Positions 25,833-34,866 of a DNA stretch of 64,000 nucleotides are shown here, piece after piece. A model generated the notes under the pieces. The model worked only from the letters and a program-made list of their open reading frames with translations, ran no database searches and was not told the origin of the DNA. The stretch comes from Brevibacterium renqingii (GTDB lineage: Bacteria; Actinomycetota; Actinomycetes; Actinomycetales; Brevibacteriaceae): positions 248,001-312,000 of the forward strand of contig NZ_JADBHF010000002.1 of assembly GCF_017808105.1 (NCBI RefSeq). Direction: 5' to 3'. A program made the translations under genes and the position numbers. Within the stretch, counting starts at the first letter, position 1; each line of letters opens with the position of its first letter.

Positions 25833-27263
25833 TCACGTCAGTTCCTCGGGATTCCGGAATCGCGTGCTCGTTCCCTTGGTGGAACGGTTCCACAGCCAGG
25901 TCACGACCCACAGGACGACGCCGATGCCGACGAGTGCGACCGCGATCTGGTACTGGACGAGTTCGTCGAGGCGGGCCCAGGGGCCGACGAGGAACGCACA
26001 GCTGATGACGCCGAGCCACGGCAGGAACGTGGGCGCCTTGAAGTGATCGTGGTCGGCCGGCTGCTTGCGCAGGATGAGCACGGCCACGTTGACGACGGCG
26101 AACACCGCCAAGAGCAGCAGCGAGGTGGTGCCGCCGAGCGAGGCCGTCACCGTCTCCGGCAGGATCGTCGTCACCGCGATGATGAGCGCATAGGCGATGA
26201 GCGTCGTGAAGATGATCGACACCCACGGCGAGCGGCGACGGGCCATGACCTTCGCGAACACCGGTGGGAGCACGTTCTGCTTGGACATTCCGAAGAGCAG
26301 GCGGCTGGCCATGAGCATGTTGATCAGCGCCGAGTTCGCCACGGCGAACATCGTCATAAACGGGAAGATCGTGTCGATCGGCAGGCCGGGAGCCCCGGCG
26401 CGGACGACCTCGAGCAGGGGCGTCTCGCTCTCGGTCAGCACACCGATCGGCACCGCCGCGACGGTGACGAGGGAGACGAGCACGTAGATCACGCCGGTGA
26501 TCGTCAGGCCCGAGAGCATGATCTTCGGGAACACGCGCGGGTCCTTCGTCTCCTCGACCATGTTGACCGAGTCCTCGAAGCCGACCATGGAGAAGAAGGC
26601 GAGCGCCGTGGCGCCCGTGACCGCGAGGAAGACGCTCTTGTCCCCCTCGGTCTCGAAGATCATCACCCGTGAGAAGTCCGCATCACCGGACCCGAGGGCG
26701 AAGAATCCGACGAGGATGACCAGCAGCAGGCCGCTGAGTTCGATGAGGGTGAGAACCACGTTGAACCACACGCTCTCGCCGACGCCGCGGAGGTTGATCA
26801 GGGCGATGAGGGTGAGGAAGCCCAACGCGATCCACATCACCCCGGTGCCCGAGACGTCCCAGCCGAATCCGGCCACGAGGTTCGCAGCGAAGACGTTCGA
26901 CGCCGTCGACGCCGAGGTGATGCCGGAGCTGAGGACTGCGAAGGCGACGAGGAAGGTCACGAAGTGGATCCCGAACGCCTTGTGCGTGTACAGAGCCGCA
27001 CCTGCGGCATGCGGGTACTTCGTCACGAGCTCCATATAGGAGAACGCGGTGATCAGCGCGATGAGGAAGGCGAGGATCACCGGCGCCCAGCCGGCGCCTC
27101 CGACCTGTCCGGCCACCTTGCCGGTCAGTGCGTAGACGCCCGTTCCGAGGATGTCGCCGACGATGAACAGAAGCAGCAGCTTCGGCCCCATCACCCGCTT
27201 GAGAGTCTCGGGGTGGTGCCCATCTCCTGCATCGACTGTGGTCGTGGGTTCCTTGTCGCTCAC
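25833..27263 (-). CDS. APC family amino-acid permease
   Basis: A 476-residue protein with about 12 membrane helices. The TM1 binding loop is GDILGTGVYALTGKVAG, and TM6 contains FFSMVGFEDSVNMVEETKDP, both classical APC signatures. NLRGVGESVWFN follows TM4. The C-terminal tail is short and basic (NRSTKGTSTRFRNPEELT). The substrate is probably a neutral or cationic amino acid, not resolvable here. Upstream is the divergent or unlinked peptide-salvage block; downstream is the Usp gene. Confidence 0.9.
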   Translation of the reverse strand: MSDKEPTTTVDAGDGHHPETLKRVMGPKLLLLFIVGDILGTGVYALTGKVAGQVGGAGWAPVILAFLIALITAFSYMELVTKYPHAAGAALYTHKAFGIHFVTFLVAFAVLSSGITSASTASNVFAANLVAGFGWDVSGTGVMWIALGFLTLIALINLRGVGESVWFNVVLTLIELSGLLLVILVGFFALGSGDADFSRVMIFETEGDKSVFLAVTGATALAFFSMVGFEDSVNMVEETKDPRVFPKIMLSGLTITGVIYVLVSLVTVAAVPIGVLTESETPLLEVVRAGAPGLPIDTIFPFMTMFAVANSALINMLMASRLLFGMSKQNVLPPVFAKVMARRRSPWVSIIFTTLIAYALIIAVTTILPETVTASLGGTTSLLLLAVFAVVNVAVLILRKQPADHDHFKAPTFLPWLGVISCAFLVGPWARLDELVQYQIAVALVGIGVVLWVVTWLWNRSTKGTSTRFRNPEELT

Positions 27264-27343
27264 GATTCCTCCATCTCCGCCGCAGCCGCTTCAGCCGCAG
27301 TCCTGGCAGCTCCGAATGGTGTCAGAGCCCCGCCCAGTATGCA

Positions 27344-28045
27344 TCAGCCCCGCACCACATCGAGAAACGCAGTGAACAGCGCCTTCGCATCACGTTCGCT
27401 CTCGGGGCCCAGCTCCTCCGCCTCTTCCACCAGAGTAGCTTTATCGAACCCGAGCTTCCGCAGTTTCGCCGCATCCCATCGCAGAATGTTCGCGCGTGTC
27501 GCCTCCGGGTGGAACTGCGTGCCCCAGGCACGTCCCATCCGGAATGCCTGGAATTCGCAGGCTTCGCTCGAGGCCAGCAGCGTCGCCTCGGTCGGCAGCT
27601 CCACGATGCGGTCCACATGGCTTTCGAGGAACGACGTCCGCTCTCGGATCACCGAGAACACGGGATCGGCGGCCGCCTCGGCGGTGGTATCGATCCGGGT
27701 GTATCCCTTCTCCGGCGCTCCGGTTCTGGCTCGCACGTCACCGCCGATCACATGGGCGATGAGCTGCCCACCGAGGCAGATCCCGAGCTGCGGCAGGTCC
27801 GTCTCCAGCGCATGGCGGACGAGTTCGGCCTCCCCGGCGAGCCAGGGTGCGCGGTCGGTCTCATCGGGCATGTACCCCCCGCCGAGCGCGATCAGGCCGT
27901 CGTAGGCCTCGAGTGCGCTCGGTTCCGGCAGGTGCGAGACGCCGCCGATGCGCAGATCGAATTCGACGTTCTCGCTGATCATCCACGGTGTCAGCAACCC
28001 CGGCTGAGAATCGATGTCATTGACGATGACGAGCAGCCGGGTCAT
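27344..28045 (-). CDS. class I glutamine amidotransferase-like protein
   Basis: A 233-residue protein with the triad of class I amidotransferases: nucleophile Cys90 in LGICLGGQLIAHVIGG, and His179-Pro-Glu181 in WGTQFHPEATRANIL. No synthetase domain is attached, so it belongs to the free-standing GMP-synthase-like group, whose members cleave gamma-glutamyl or similar amide bonds. It overlaps the M19 dipeptidase stop by ATGA (28042-28045) and is the last gene of that unit, which suggests it acts on the same peptide-derived substrates. Confidence 0.85.
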   Translation of the reverse strand: MTRLLVIVNDIDSQPGLLTPWMISENVEFDLRIGGVSHLPEPSALEAYDGLIALGGGYMPDETDRAPWLAGEAELVRHALETDLPQLGICLGGQLIAHVIGGDVRARTGAPEKGYTRIDTTAEAAADPVFSVIRERTSFLESHVDRIVELPTEATLLASSEACEFQAFRMGRAWGTQFHPEATRANILRWDAAKLRKLGFDKATLVEEAEELGPESERDAKALFTAFLDVVRG

Positions 28046-29106
28046 GATCGGTCCCTCGCCGAGGCGGCCTCTTCGCGGTCCGCTGATCCGAGGAAGGCCG
28101 CGTACGCCTCTTCATGGTCTTCGAGGACTCGCATGGCATTCGCGAACCCGAGCCTGTGCAGGTCGGTCTCCGACCAGCCGCGTGAGGCGAGTTCGGCGAA
28201 GAGGTTCGGATACTGTCCCGCGTCACCGAGCCCGGTCGGCAGCTCATCGACTCCGCAGATGTCGCCGCCGAGGCCGATGTGGTCGATCCCGATCCGTTCG
28301 CGCACGTAATCGCAGTGGTCGGCGACATCGGCCACAGTCACCTCGGGGGCGGTGCCTTGCTCCCCGGCCTCGACCCATCTGCGGCGGGCATTCGAGACGA
28401 AGGAGGGCACGAACGTCATCATCGCCACTCCCCCGTTGTCGGGCACGCGGTCGAGGACGTCGTCGGGGATGTTCCGCGGATGCGGGTTGAGTCCGTAGGC
28501 GCAGGAGTGGGTGAAGAGCACGGGCAGGGTGGTGATGTCGAGCGACTGGTGCATGACCGAGGGAGCGACATGGGACAGATCGATGATCATGCCGATCCGG
28601 TTCATCTCGGCCACGACCTCGCGTCCGAACTCGCTCAAGCCCCCGTGCTGCGGCTCGTCGGTGGCCGAATCCGCCCACGAGTGCGTCGTCGACCAGGTCA
28701 GCGTCATGTAGCGGGCCCCGGCCCGCGCATAGGAGCGCAGCACGGCCAGCGATTCGTCGATCTGCTGGCCGCCCTCGACGCCCATGAGCGAAGCGACCCT
28801 GCCCGCACTGCGAGCGGCCCGGACCTCGGCGGCCGTCCGGGCGAACTGCAGACGTTCCGGGTACGCGGTGACGAAGCGCTGCACCGCGTCGATCTGCTCC
28901 CAGGTCGCCTTGACTGCGTGCGAGCCGGTGATCGAGGAGTGGACGTAGACCGACCAGTACTGCGCGGCGACATGGCCGACCGCCAGCTGATCCATCGTGG
29001 TGAACGGCGAAACGGCAGGATCGTTGAGACTCGCGACGCTGTAGTCGCGTTCCTCGCGCAGATACCAGGCGAGGTCGTTGTGTCCGTCGAAGACTTCGTA
29101 GCTCAT
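28042..29106 (-). CDS. membrane dipeptidase, peptidase M19
   Basis: A 354-residue M19 (renal-type) dipeptidase. The first metal ligands are in FDGHNDLAWYL (H-x-D: His9, Asp11), then a Glu ligand in MGVEGGQQI, His in LSHVAPSVMHQSLD and in FTHSCAYGLNPHPRNIPD, and an Asp in HIGLGGDICGV. M19 enzymes tolerate D-amino acids at the second position, so D-containing dipeptides are plausible substrates. No signal peptide is seen, so it is probably cytosolic despite the family name. DUF819 follows upstream, and the amidotransferase is coupled downstream. Confidence 0.93.
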   Translation of the reverse strand: MSYEVFDGHNDLAWYLREERDYSVASLNDPAVSPFTTMDQLAVGHVAAQYWSVYVHSSITGSHAVKATWEQIDAVQRFVTAYPERLQFARTAAEVRAARSAGRVASLMGVEGGQQIDESLAVLRSYARAGARYMTLTWSTTHSWADSATDEPQHGGLSEFGREVVAEMNRIGMIIDLSHVAPSVMHQSLDITTLPVLFTHSCAYGLNPHPRNIPDDVLDRVPDNGGVAMMTFVPSFVSNARRRWVEAGEQGTAPEVTVADVADHCDYVRERIGIDHIGLGGDICGVDELPTGLGDAGQYPNLFAELASRGWSETDLHRLGFANAMRVLEDHEEAYAAFLGSADREEAASARDRS

Positions 29107-29214
29107 GGCAGTGCTCCTTCATTGCAGGTGGTGGATGTTCGCAGTTCGGCCGCGGCGGCGGCCGCCGTGCGGGTCGGCACGGCTGGATGTGCAGTCGTCG
29201 GCTCAGGTTCACTC

Positions 29215-30375
29215 TCATCCGATCCCCGACATCAGCTGTGCCGTCCACAGCCCCAGGAAGGTGCCGGAGAAGGTGCCGATGAGCGCGAAGAGCACGCCGA
29301 CCGGCACCAGCTGCCGGTTGAAGGCTCCTGCGACCACCGGCGCCGAGGCGATCCCGCCGATGTTCGCCGTACTGGCCACGGCGATGCTGAACAGTTCGGT
29401 CTTCGTCAGCTTCGCGTAGATGAGCATGATGACGATGTGGACGAGGAGCACGATCACGCCCGCGACGAGGTACAGCGGAGCCTCCGCCAAGGAGGTGAAG
29501 TCGGACCCGGAGGCGATGATGCCGATGATGAGGTAGAGCATGATGGTCGCGAGCTCGCTCGATCCTGCTGCTCGCCCCCAGCGGGTCGAGCCGATGACCA
29601 GGCCGAGGACGCTCACGATGAGGATCGTCCACGCCGAGGCGTTGATCACCGCCCCCACTTCCGGAAGCAGCTCGCCTGCGCGGGCGGCCAGGGCGGAGAC
29701 GAGCAGCGCGAAGCCCAGCAGACCGATGATCGAAGGAAGCGTCATCGGCTTCTCCTCCTCACCGGTGACCCGGTCGGCGAAGTCGAACTTCGAGGTGTCG
29801 GCCTTCGTCCATCGGTTGAACCTGTCGGAGACGGCGACCGAGGAGAAGATGAGGAGCAGCCAGAACGAGTAGAGTACGGTGTCGACGATGAGCACATAGC
29901 CGAAGATGTCCTCGGGTGCCTCGAGGATGTTCTGGACCGCGACCATGTTCGCCGAGCCGCCGGTCCAGGAGGCGTTGAGCGCACCGAGTGCCTTCCACGA
30001 TTCCGGGGCCAATGCCGAATGCACGATGAGATAGGCGACGATGAAGCCGATCATGATGCTCACGGCCGTGACCACGAAGGTCAGCAGCAGCTTCGGCCCG
30101 AGCCGGATGATCTGTCTGACATCGCATTTGAACAGCAGAAGCAGGATCATCGCCGGCAGCAGAGCGTCCTGCAGCCCGTCACCGACTCCGTCGACCGCGT
30201 CGTGGTCGAACAGGCCCACCGTGTTGAGCAGGGCCGCCACGATGTAGAGGAAGACGAACCCGGGGACATATCTGAATACCTTGAATCTCCCGCTCCGGTC
30301 GGCGACGACGAGAACCGCCGAGATCGCCAGCAGCAGGCTGATGAAAAGAAAACCGTCCGTGATCACAAACGACAC
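29215..30375 (-). CDS. DUF819 family membrane protein
   Basis: About 386 residues with some ten membrane helices. The family core includes NASWTGGSANMVAVQNIL, LGLVIGSTRWGRAAGSSELATIMLYLIIGIIASGSDF and VASTANIGGIASAPVVAGAFNRQLVPVGVLFALIGTFSGTFLGLW. The second half of the motif set (GG-x-A-x-A/P) recalls sodium-dependent transporters. GTG at 30375 gives the usual length, but GAGGGA lies directly before it with too little spacing, so the start is uncertain. It is in tandem with the M19 dipeptidase; other DUF819 proteins also occur with dipeptidases or dipeptide epimerases. A dipeptide transporter is a reasonable guess. Confidence 0.82.
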   Translation of the reverse strand: MSFVITDGFLFISLLLAISAVLVVADRSGRFKVFRYVPGFVFLYIVAALLNTVGLFDHDAVDGVGDGLQDALLPAMILLLLFKCDVRQIIRLGPKLLLTFVVTAVSIMIGFIVAYLIVHSALAPESWKALGALNASWTGGSANMVAVQNILEAPEDIFGYVLIVDTVLYSFWLLLIFSSVAVSDRFNRWTKADTSKFDFADRVTGEEEKPMTLPSIIGLLGFALLVSALAARAGELLPEVGAVINASAWTILIVSVLGLVIGSTRWGRAAGSSELATIMLYLIIGIIASGSDFTSLAEAPLYLVAGVIVLLVHIVIMLIYAKLTKTELFSIAVASTANIGGIASAPVVAGAFNRQLVPVGVLFALIGTFSGTFLGLWTAQLMSGIG

Positions 30376-30565
30376 TCCCTCGTTGGATAGGACCGCGCCC
30401 CGGTCTGCCGGTCCGCCCGGAAGCGGACGACTGTGTCCGGACACCCCGAAGGGAGGGCTCCGGCACGGAGGAACGCAGGTGCCGAGCGCGGTGAAGCCAT
30501 GTGTGGTTGTCGATTGGATCCGGTCGGGTGTGGACTCGGGCAATCTTCGTGGTCGAGGAGACCTC

Positions 30566-30880
30566 TCAGCCTGAGGCGGGCAGCTCTCGGTACTTCTTCG
30601 CCGCGCTGTTCACCGCGGCGATGAGTGCCTTCTGTGAGGACCCGTGGTATCTGGCCGTGATCGTCTCCGTGAGCCGACCGGTGTCCAGGATGTCCGCGTC
30701 GATGAACAGGTCCCTGATGAACTTCCTTGTCAGGGCCAACGTCGCCGAGCAGTCGACATCGAGGATTCGGTGTGTGTCCGCCTCGATCTCGAAAGCGATG
30801 AAGAACAGCCCGTACTGCGTCATGATCGGGTTGTTCGACGGAGCCTTTGCTTCGCCGGTGAGGTAGATCGAGGAGGTCAT
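30566..30880 (-). CDS. DUF3870 domain-containing protein
   Basis: A 104-residue cytosolic protein that matches DUF3870 throughout: SIYLTGEAKAPSNNPI, FFIAFEIEADTHRILDVDCSATLALTRKFIRDLF, TETITARYHGSSQKALIAAVNSAAKKY. One conserved Cys lies in the DVDCS segment. The family's function is unknown; it often sits next to transporters and peptidases of amino-acid metabolism. Here it lies upstream of DUF819 and the dipeptidase on the same strand. Confidence 0.85.
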   Translation of the reverse strand: MTSSIYLTGEAKAPSNNPIMTQYGLFFIAFEIEADTHRILDVDCSATLALTRKFIRDLFIDADILDTGRLTETITARYHGSSQKALIAAVNSAAKKYRELPASG

Positions 30881-30961
30881 AGTCCGTCAAGAATACTCGA
30901 GAATCGGAGTGCGGCCGTGCGCACGCACGAGACCGTCTCGAGAACATCGGCGGACCGCCCT

Positions 30962-31762
30962 TCAGAGGAATCGGTGGATCACCTCCCCCGCTTCGCGCAT
31001 GATCGGCATGACGTCGACGACTCGGTCCGTGCCGGGCTCCCAGTTCGCGAACACGGCGTAGGCCACTCGCCGCGTCGGCGTCATCGCGATCCCGGCGTCG
31101 GCACGGATCGTCCCGTTCGTGCCCGTCTTGTTCCACACCCATACGTCGCGCTGATAGTTGTAGTGCGCGAGCGGGTCGAGGTCGAACGCCGAGGCGACCA
31201 TCGAAGTGTCCGCACCGGCTCCCAGCCAGCGGCGGAAGATCTCATTCGTCGACTCGTCCCAGAACTCGTCCTTCGCATGCCGCGCCATGAAGTCGCTGAT
31301 CTCCGCGGCGGTGCCCGTCGACAGGGTCCGCGGGGCCTTGGCCGGGCGCGGCCAGCGCAGGAAGTCGTGGAGCCCGGAGTTCCGGTAGCCCAAGTCCTCG
31401 ACCTGGCGGGCGACGCTGTCGAGGCCGACTCGGCGGATGAGCACATTCGTCGCGAAGTTGTCGCTGAAGGCGCCGATGAGCAGGGCCACGTCGAAGATGC
31501 TCAGCTCGTCCTGCTCCATGAGGTACCAGATGCCGGACTCGTCGACACGTTCGCTCGGCCGCCGAGTCAGACGCTCCTGCAGATCGAGCGTGCCGTCCTG
31601 CGACATCTGCAGGACGGTATGGAGCAGGAACACCTTGCCCATGCTCGCGGTGTCGAGCTCCTCGTTCTCGTTGTGCGCGAACACCCTCTCTCCGCTGTCG
31701 ACGTCGTAGGCCAGGGCGCTGAAGCGCACCCCGGGCAGTCCGTCGAAGTTCGGTTCGCTCAT
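30962..31762 (-). CDS. class A beta-lactamase-related serine hydrolase
   Basis: A 266-residue protein starting at ATG 31762 (MSEPNFDGLPG); a longer frame upstream lacks family similarity and is Arg-rich. It carries the three catalytic motifs of the penicillin-recognising fold: S40-M-G-K43, S100-D-N102 and K212-T-G214. No signal peptide is present, so unlike resistance enzymes it is expected in the cytosol. The neighbours (S66 LD-carboxypeptidase, peptide ABC transporter, dipeptidase) suggest hydrolysis of imported D-amino-acid peptides or esters, not antibiotic defence. It may still act on beta-lactams; the sequence does not decide. Confidence 0.85.
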   Translation of the reverse strand: MSEPNFDGLPGVRFSALAYDVDSGERVFAHNENEELDTASMGKVFLLHTVLQMSQDGTLDLQERLTRRPSERVDESGIWYLMEQDELSIFDVALLIGAFSDNFATNVLIRRVGLDSVARQVEDLGYRNSGLHDFLRWPRPAKAPRTLSTGTAAEISDFMARHAKDEFWDESTNEIFRRWLGAGADTSMVASAFDLDPLAHYNYQRDVWVWNKTGTNGTIRADAGIAMTPTRRVAYAVFANWEPGTDRVVDVMPIMREAGEVIHRFL

Positions 31763-31853
31763 GGTCGTGCTCCTCTCGTCGTTCTCGTCATCGCGTTCCG
31801 GGTACTGATCCCGCCGGTGCTCGTTTCGGAATCGCGTGTGTCCGCTCACCAGC

Positions 31854-33218
31854 TCACCCCCGGCCCTCTCCGGCACCGTCCACCCGCAGGCGCGGGCGTC
31901 CGCCTGCAGGCGCCTCGAGTGTGGCCTCGACGCCGAGGGGCAGGCTCGGTGCATCCGGATCGTGTCCGAAGCCCATCTCGGTCACGATCGGGATGCCCGC
32001 CTCGCCGAGGGCGTCCATGACCAGAGCCTCGACTTCGGCGACCGGGGCGCAGTCCTCCCAGGACCCGAGCACCACCGCGTCAGCCGAGTCGAACCACCCG
32101 CCGCGGACTGCCTGCACGAGCAGGTTGTCGAGCCGGTACAGTTCCTCGTCGACGTCTTCGAGCATGAGAATGCTCGGTCCGCGAATCTCCCGCAGCTGCC
32201 TCGCGCCTGCCAGTTCCGGACTGCCGATGGCCGCTGCCACGAGACTGAGATTTCCCCCGCCGAGGCGGCCCCGCGCTCGCCCCGGAACCAGAGTCCGCGC
32301 CCGGCTGCGCGGCCCGGCCGCACCCGCGGGTAGGGTGCATGCAGCAGTCGCGGGGCCGCCCGCACCCGCGGCTTGGGCGGATGCAGCAGTCGCGGGGCCG
32401 GCCGCACCCGCGGCTTGAGTGGGTGTTTTGGGAGGATTCCCGCGTGATTCTTCCGCCCATTTCGCCCACCTGAGCGACGAGTCCGGGTCCGTCGAGCCCG
32501 CTGCGCCCGCTGCAGCGGAAGAACTGGTCGCGTTCGGAGATTTTCGGGCTCCGAAAGTATCCGATTGCGACCACTTCTCGCCCGCCGTGGCCTCGACACC
32601 GGCCTCCGCTGTGGCGGCCTCGGTGCCCGCCGCGGCGGGGAAGCCGAGTTCGCGACCGCCCCAGGGAGCGAACAGCCAGGAAGCCACCTCGGCGGGGACC
32701 ACGGCCGAGTTCCTGAACGGATCGTTGCCGACCATCGGGCAGAACAGGGTCGCTGCCGACAGGTGGTGGTCCCAGGCCTGGTGGAGGGCGGTGACGTCCG
32801 AGGAGCCGGTGAGCAGTTTGGGCCGGCCGTCTCGGCGCAGCATGTGCCGGCGCATGTGGTCGAAGTCGATGTCGTCGAGCAGCCGCATGGCTCCGAAGCC
32901 CCCGCGCAGGGCGATGACGGCGTCGGTGTCCGGGTCGCACCAGGCGTCGACGAGGTCGTCCCGCCGCTGCTCGTCGGTGCCCGCGAGGTACGGCACTCGG
33001 GGGTGGCGAGCGCGGATGTGCTTGCCCGGCACGACGTGAAGATCCCAGGATTCGAGCTGCCAGACGGCTCGGAGCAGCGACTCCTCGTCGGTGGGACCGG
33101 ACGGAGCGATGAGGCGGACGGTGTCACCGGGCCGCAGCGGCGGTGTCTCGAGGTAAGGGCTGGCGGGCAGATGAGTGTGCGGCCCGCCGCCGTACGGACG
33201 GTTGTGGCGACTACTCAT
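31854..33218 (-). CDS. LD-carboxypeptidase, peptidase S66 (with large repeat insert)
   Basis: A 454-residue S66 enzyme. The N-terminal domain has LRPGDTVRLIAPSGP, VIALRGGFGAMRLLDDIDF and the nucleophile Ser140 in LLTGSSDVTALH. The C-terminal domain has LSLVAAAIGSPE, MLEDVDEELYRLDNLL (Glu of the triad) and TEMGFGHDPDAPSLPLG (His). Microcins and murein tetrapeptides are cleaved at the L,D bond by this family, releasing D-Ala during recycling. Residues about 192-325, between the domains, are an Ala/Gly/Pro/Thr-rich low-complexity insert with a 42-bp DNA repeat; usual members are 300-340 residues. Catalytic residues are intact. Confidence 0.9.
   Translation of the reverse strand: MSSRHNRPYGGGPHTHLPASPYLETPPLRPGDTVRLIAPSGPTDEESLLRAVWQLESWDLHVVPGKHIRARHPRVPYLAGTDEQRRDDLVDAWCDPDTDAVIALRGGFGAMRLLDDIDFDHMRRHMLRRDGRPKLLTGSSDVTALHQAWDHHLSAATLFCPMVGNDPFRNSAVVPAEVASWLFAPWGGRELGFPAAAGTEAATAEAGVEATAGEKWSQSDTFGARKSPNATSSSAAAGAAGSTDPDSSLRWAKWAEESRGNPPKTPTQAAGAAGPATAASAQAAGAGGPATAACTLPAGAAGPRSRARTLVPGRARGRLGGGNLSLVAAAIGSPELAGARQLREIRGPSILMLEDVDEELYRLDNLLVQAVRGGWFDSADAVVLGSWEDCAPVAEVEALVMDALGEAGIPIVTEMGFGHDPDAPSLPLGVEATLEAPAGGRPRLRVDGAGEGRG
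32317..32424. repeat. 42-bp tandem repeat in LD-carboxypeptidase gene
   Basis: GCAGCAGTCGCGGGGCCG recurs at 32341 and 32383, exactly 42 bp apart, flanked by repeated CCGCACCCGCGG. About 2.5 units encode 14-residue AAGAAGPATAA-type repeats in the interdomain insert of the S66 enzyme. Confidence 0.85.
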
Positions 33219-34866
33219 TTCTCACCAGGCTCTGACTTCCCAGTCGGGGAACCGCGGCGAGCAGCTCCTGCGTGTACTCGTGCTGCGGGTTCTCCAGCAC
33301 GCTGTCGACCTCACCGTATTCCACGATCTGGCCCTTCTTCATCACGGCCACCGTGTCCGCGATGTTCCACGCCAGACCGAGGTCGTGGGTGATGATGAGC
33401 GCACTCATCCCGAGGTTCTGCTTCAGCGCGAGGAACAGGGACAGGATCTCCCCGCGCACGGAGGCGTCCAGCGACGCCACGGGTTCGTCGGCGATGAGCA
33501 CCTGCGGGTCCAGCGCCAGGGCACCGGCGATGACGACCCTCTGCCGCTGCCCGCCGGAGAGCTCCTGCGGAATCGATTCGAGGTAGTCACCTGCCGGCGT
33601 GAGCTCGGCGGCTTCGAGCGCACCGACCACCCGCGCGTACTCGTCGTCGCGGATGCCCTGCACCCGCAGACCTTCGACCACGGCCTCATAGACGCTGCGC
33701 TTGGGGTTGAGCGAACCGGCCGGGTCCTGCAGGATCATCTGCACCTGACGGCGGAACGTCCGCAGCGCCTTCGCCTTCCTCGGCAGCGCACGGCCCTGGA
33801 ACGCCACCTGTGAGCCGGGCTCAACTTCCTGCAGGCCCAGCAGCGCCCTGGCCAGGGTCGTCTTGCCCGACCCCGATTGGCCGACGACGGCGAGGATCTC
33901 GGCTCTCCGCAGGGACAGGTCCACGCCCCGAACGGCCCTCTCCGTACCTCGCTTGGTCGCGAAGGACACGCTGACGTCCTTCGCCTCTAGCACCACTTCG
34001 TCGCTCATGGTGAACGGCTGGGCCCGGGTCACCTCGGCGGGTCGCAGCGTCCGCGGGTTCATCCGCGATTCCTGGTCGCCGATCTGGGGGAACGCACCGG
34101 CCAGCTGCTTCGTGTAGTTCTCACGCGGCCGCAGGCACACCTCGTCGCTGGGCCCGAATTCGACGAGCCTGCCGTGGCGCATGATCGCGAGCTTCGCGCA
34201 CACGGCCGAGAGCACGGCGAGGTCATGGCTGATCATCAGGAGCGAGATCCCGCGGTCGGCGACGAGCGCGGCGAGTCCGGACAGGATCTGCTTCTGGACT
34301 ATGACGTCGAGGGCCGTGGTCGGCTCGTCGGCGATGATGATGTCCGGTTCGCAGGCCAGGGCCATGGCGATCATGATCCGCTGCTTCTGACCGCCGGAGA
34401 GCTCGTGCGGGTAGGCCGAGGCCTTCGCGGAGTCGAGGTCGACCTCGGCGAGCAGTTCGAGCATCCGCGCCCTCCGCTTCTCCGGACTCGTCCACGTGTC
34501 CTTCGAGTGGTGTTCGAGGGCTTCGATGATCTGCCGTCCGACCTCGCGCACAGGGTTGAGCGAATGCAGGGCGCCCTGGAACACGATCGAGGCCTGCGAC
34601 CAGCGCACCGCACGGATCTGCCCGAAGTTCAGCTGCGCCAGATCCTTCCCGCCGAGGAGCACCCGCCCGTCCAGCCGCGCCGACTTCGGCAGCAGCCGCA
34701 GGGCGGACATGATCAGCGTCGACTTCCCCGATCCGGATTCCCCCGCGATGCCCAGCGTCGTGCCCGCGGGCAGATCGAGGCTGACCTCCCTGACCGCGGC
34801 GACGTCACCGCGCGATGAGGAGGAGCGGTAGGTGATCGAGACGTTCTCGAAGCTCAGATCGGTCAT
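33211..34866 (-). CDS. peptide ABC transporter, fused DppD-DppF-type ATPase
   Basis: A 551-residue protein with two complete ABC ATPase domains in one chain. Domain 1 (about 1-265) has Walker A GESGSGKST, signature LSGGQKQR and DEPTTALD; domain 2 (about 280-550) has GQSGSGKTT, LSGGQRQR and DEPVASLD. In most dipeptide/oligopeptide systems these are two proteins. Start ATG at 34866 overlaps the dppC-like stop as TGATG. The fused pair would power uptake through the two permeases just upstream. Specificity for peptides follows from similarity to the Dpp/Opp group; nickel systems also share it. Confidence 0.92.
   Translation of the reverse strand: MTDLSFENVSITYRSSSSRGDVAAVREVSLDLPAGTTLGIAGESGSGKSTLIMSALRLLPKSARLDGRVLLGGKDLAQLNFGQIRAVRWSQASIVFQGALHSLNPVREVGRQIIEALEHHSKDTWTSPEKRRARMLELLAEVDLDSAKASAYPHELSGGQKQRIMIAMALACEPDIIIADEPTTALDVIVQKQILSGLAALVADRGISLLMISHDLAVLSAVCAKLAIMRHGRLVEFGPSDEVCLRPRENYTKQLAGAFPQIGDQESRMNPRTLRPAEVTRAQPFTMSDEVVLEAKDVSVSFATKRGTERAVRGVDLSLRRAEILAVVGQSGSGKTTLARALLGLQEVEPGSQVAFQGRALPRKAKALRTFRRQVQMILQDPAGSLNPKRSVYEAVVEGLRVQGIRDDEYARVVGALEAAELTPAGDYLESIPQELSGGQRQRVVIAGALALDPQVLIADEPVASLDASVRGEILSLFLALKQNLGMSALIITHDLGLAWNIADTVAVMKKGQIVEYGEVDSVLENPQHEYTQELLAAVPRLGSQSLVRNE

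Noticed and set aside
28279..30390. 703-codon plus-strand frame across the M19 and DUF819 genes
   Set aside because: It spans two genes with clear families on the other strand and has charged shadow-type composition without any known motif.
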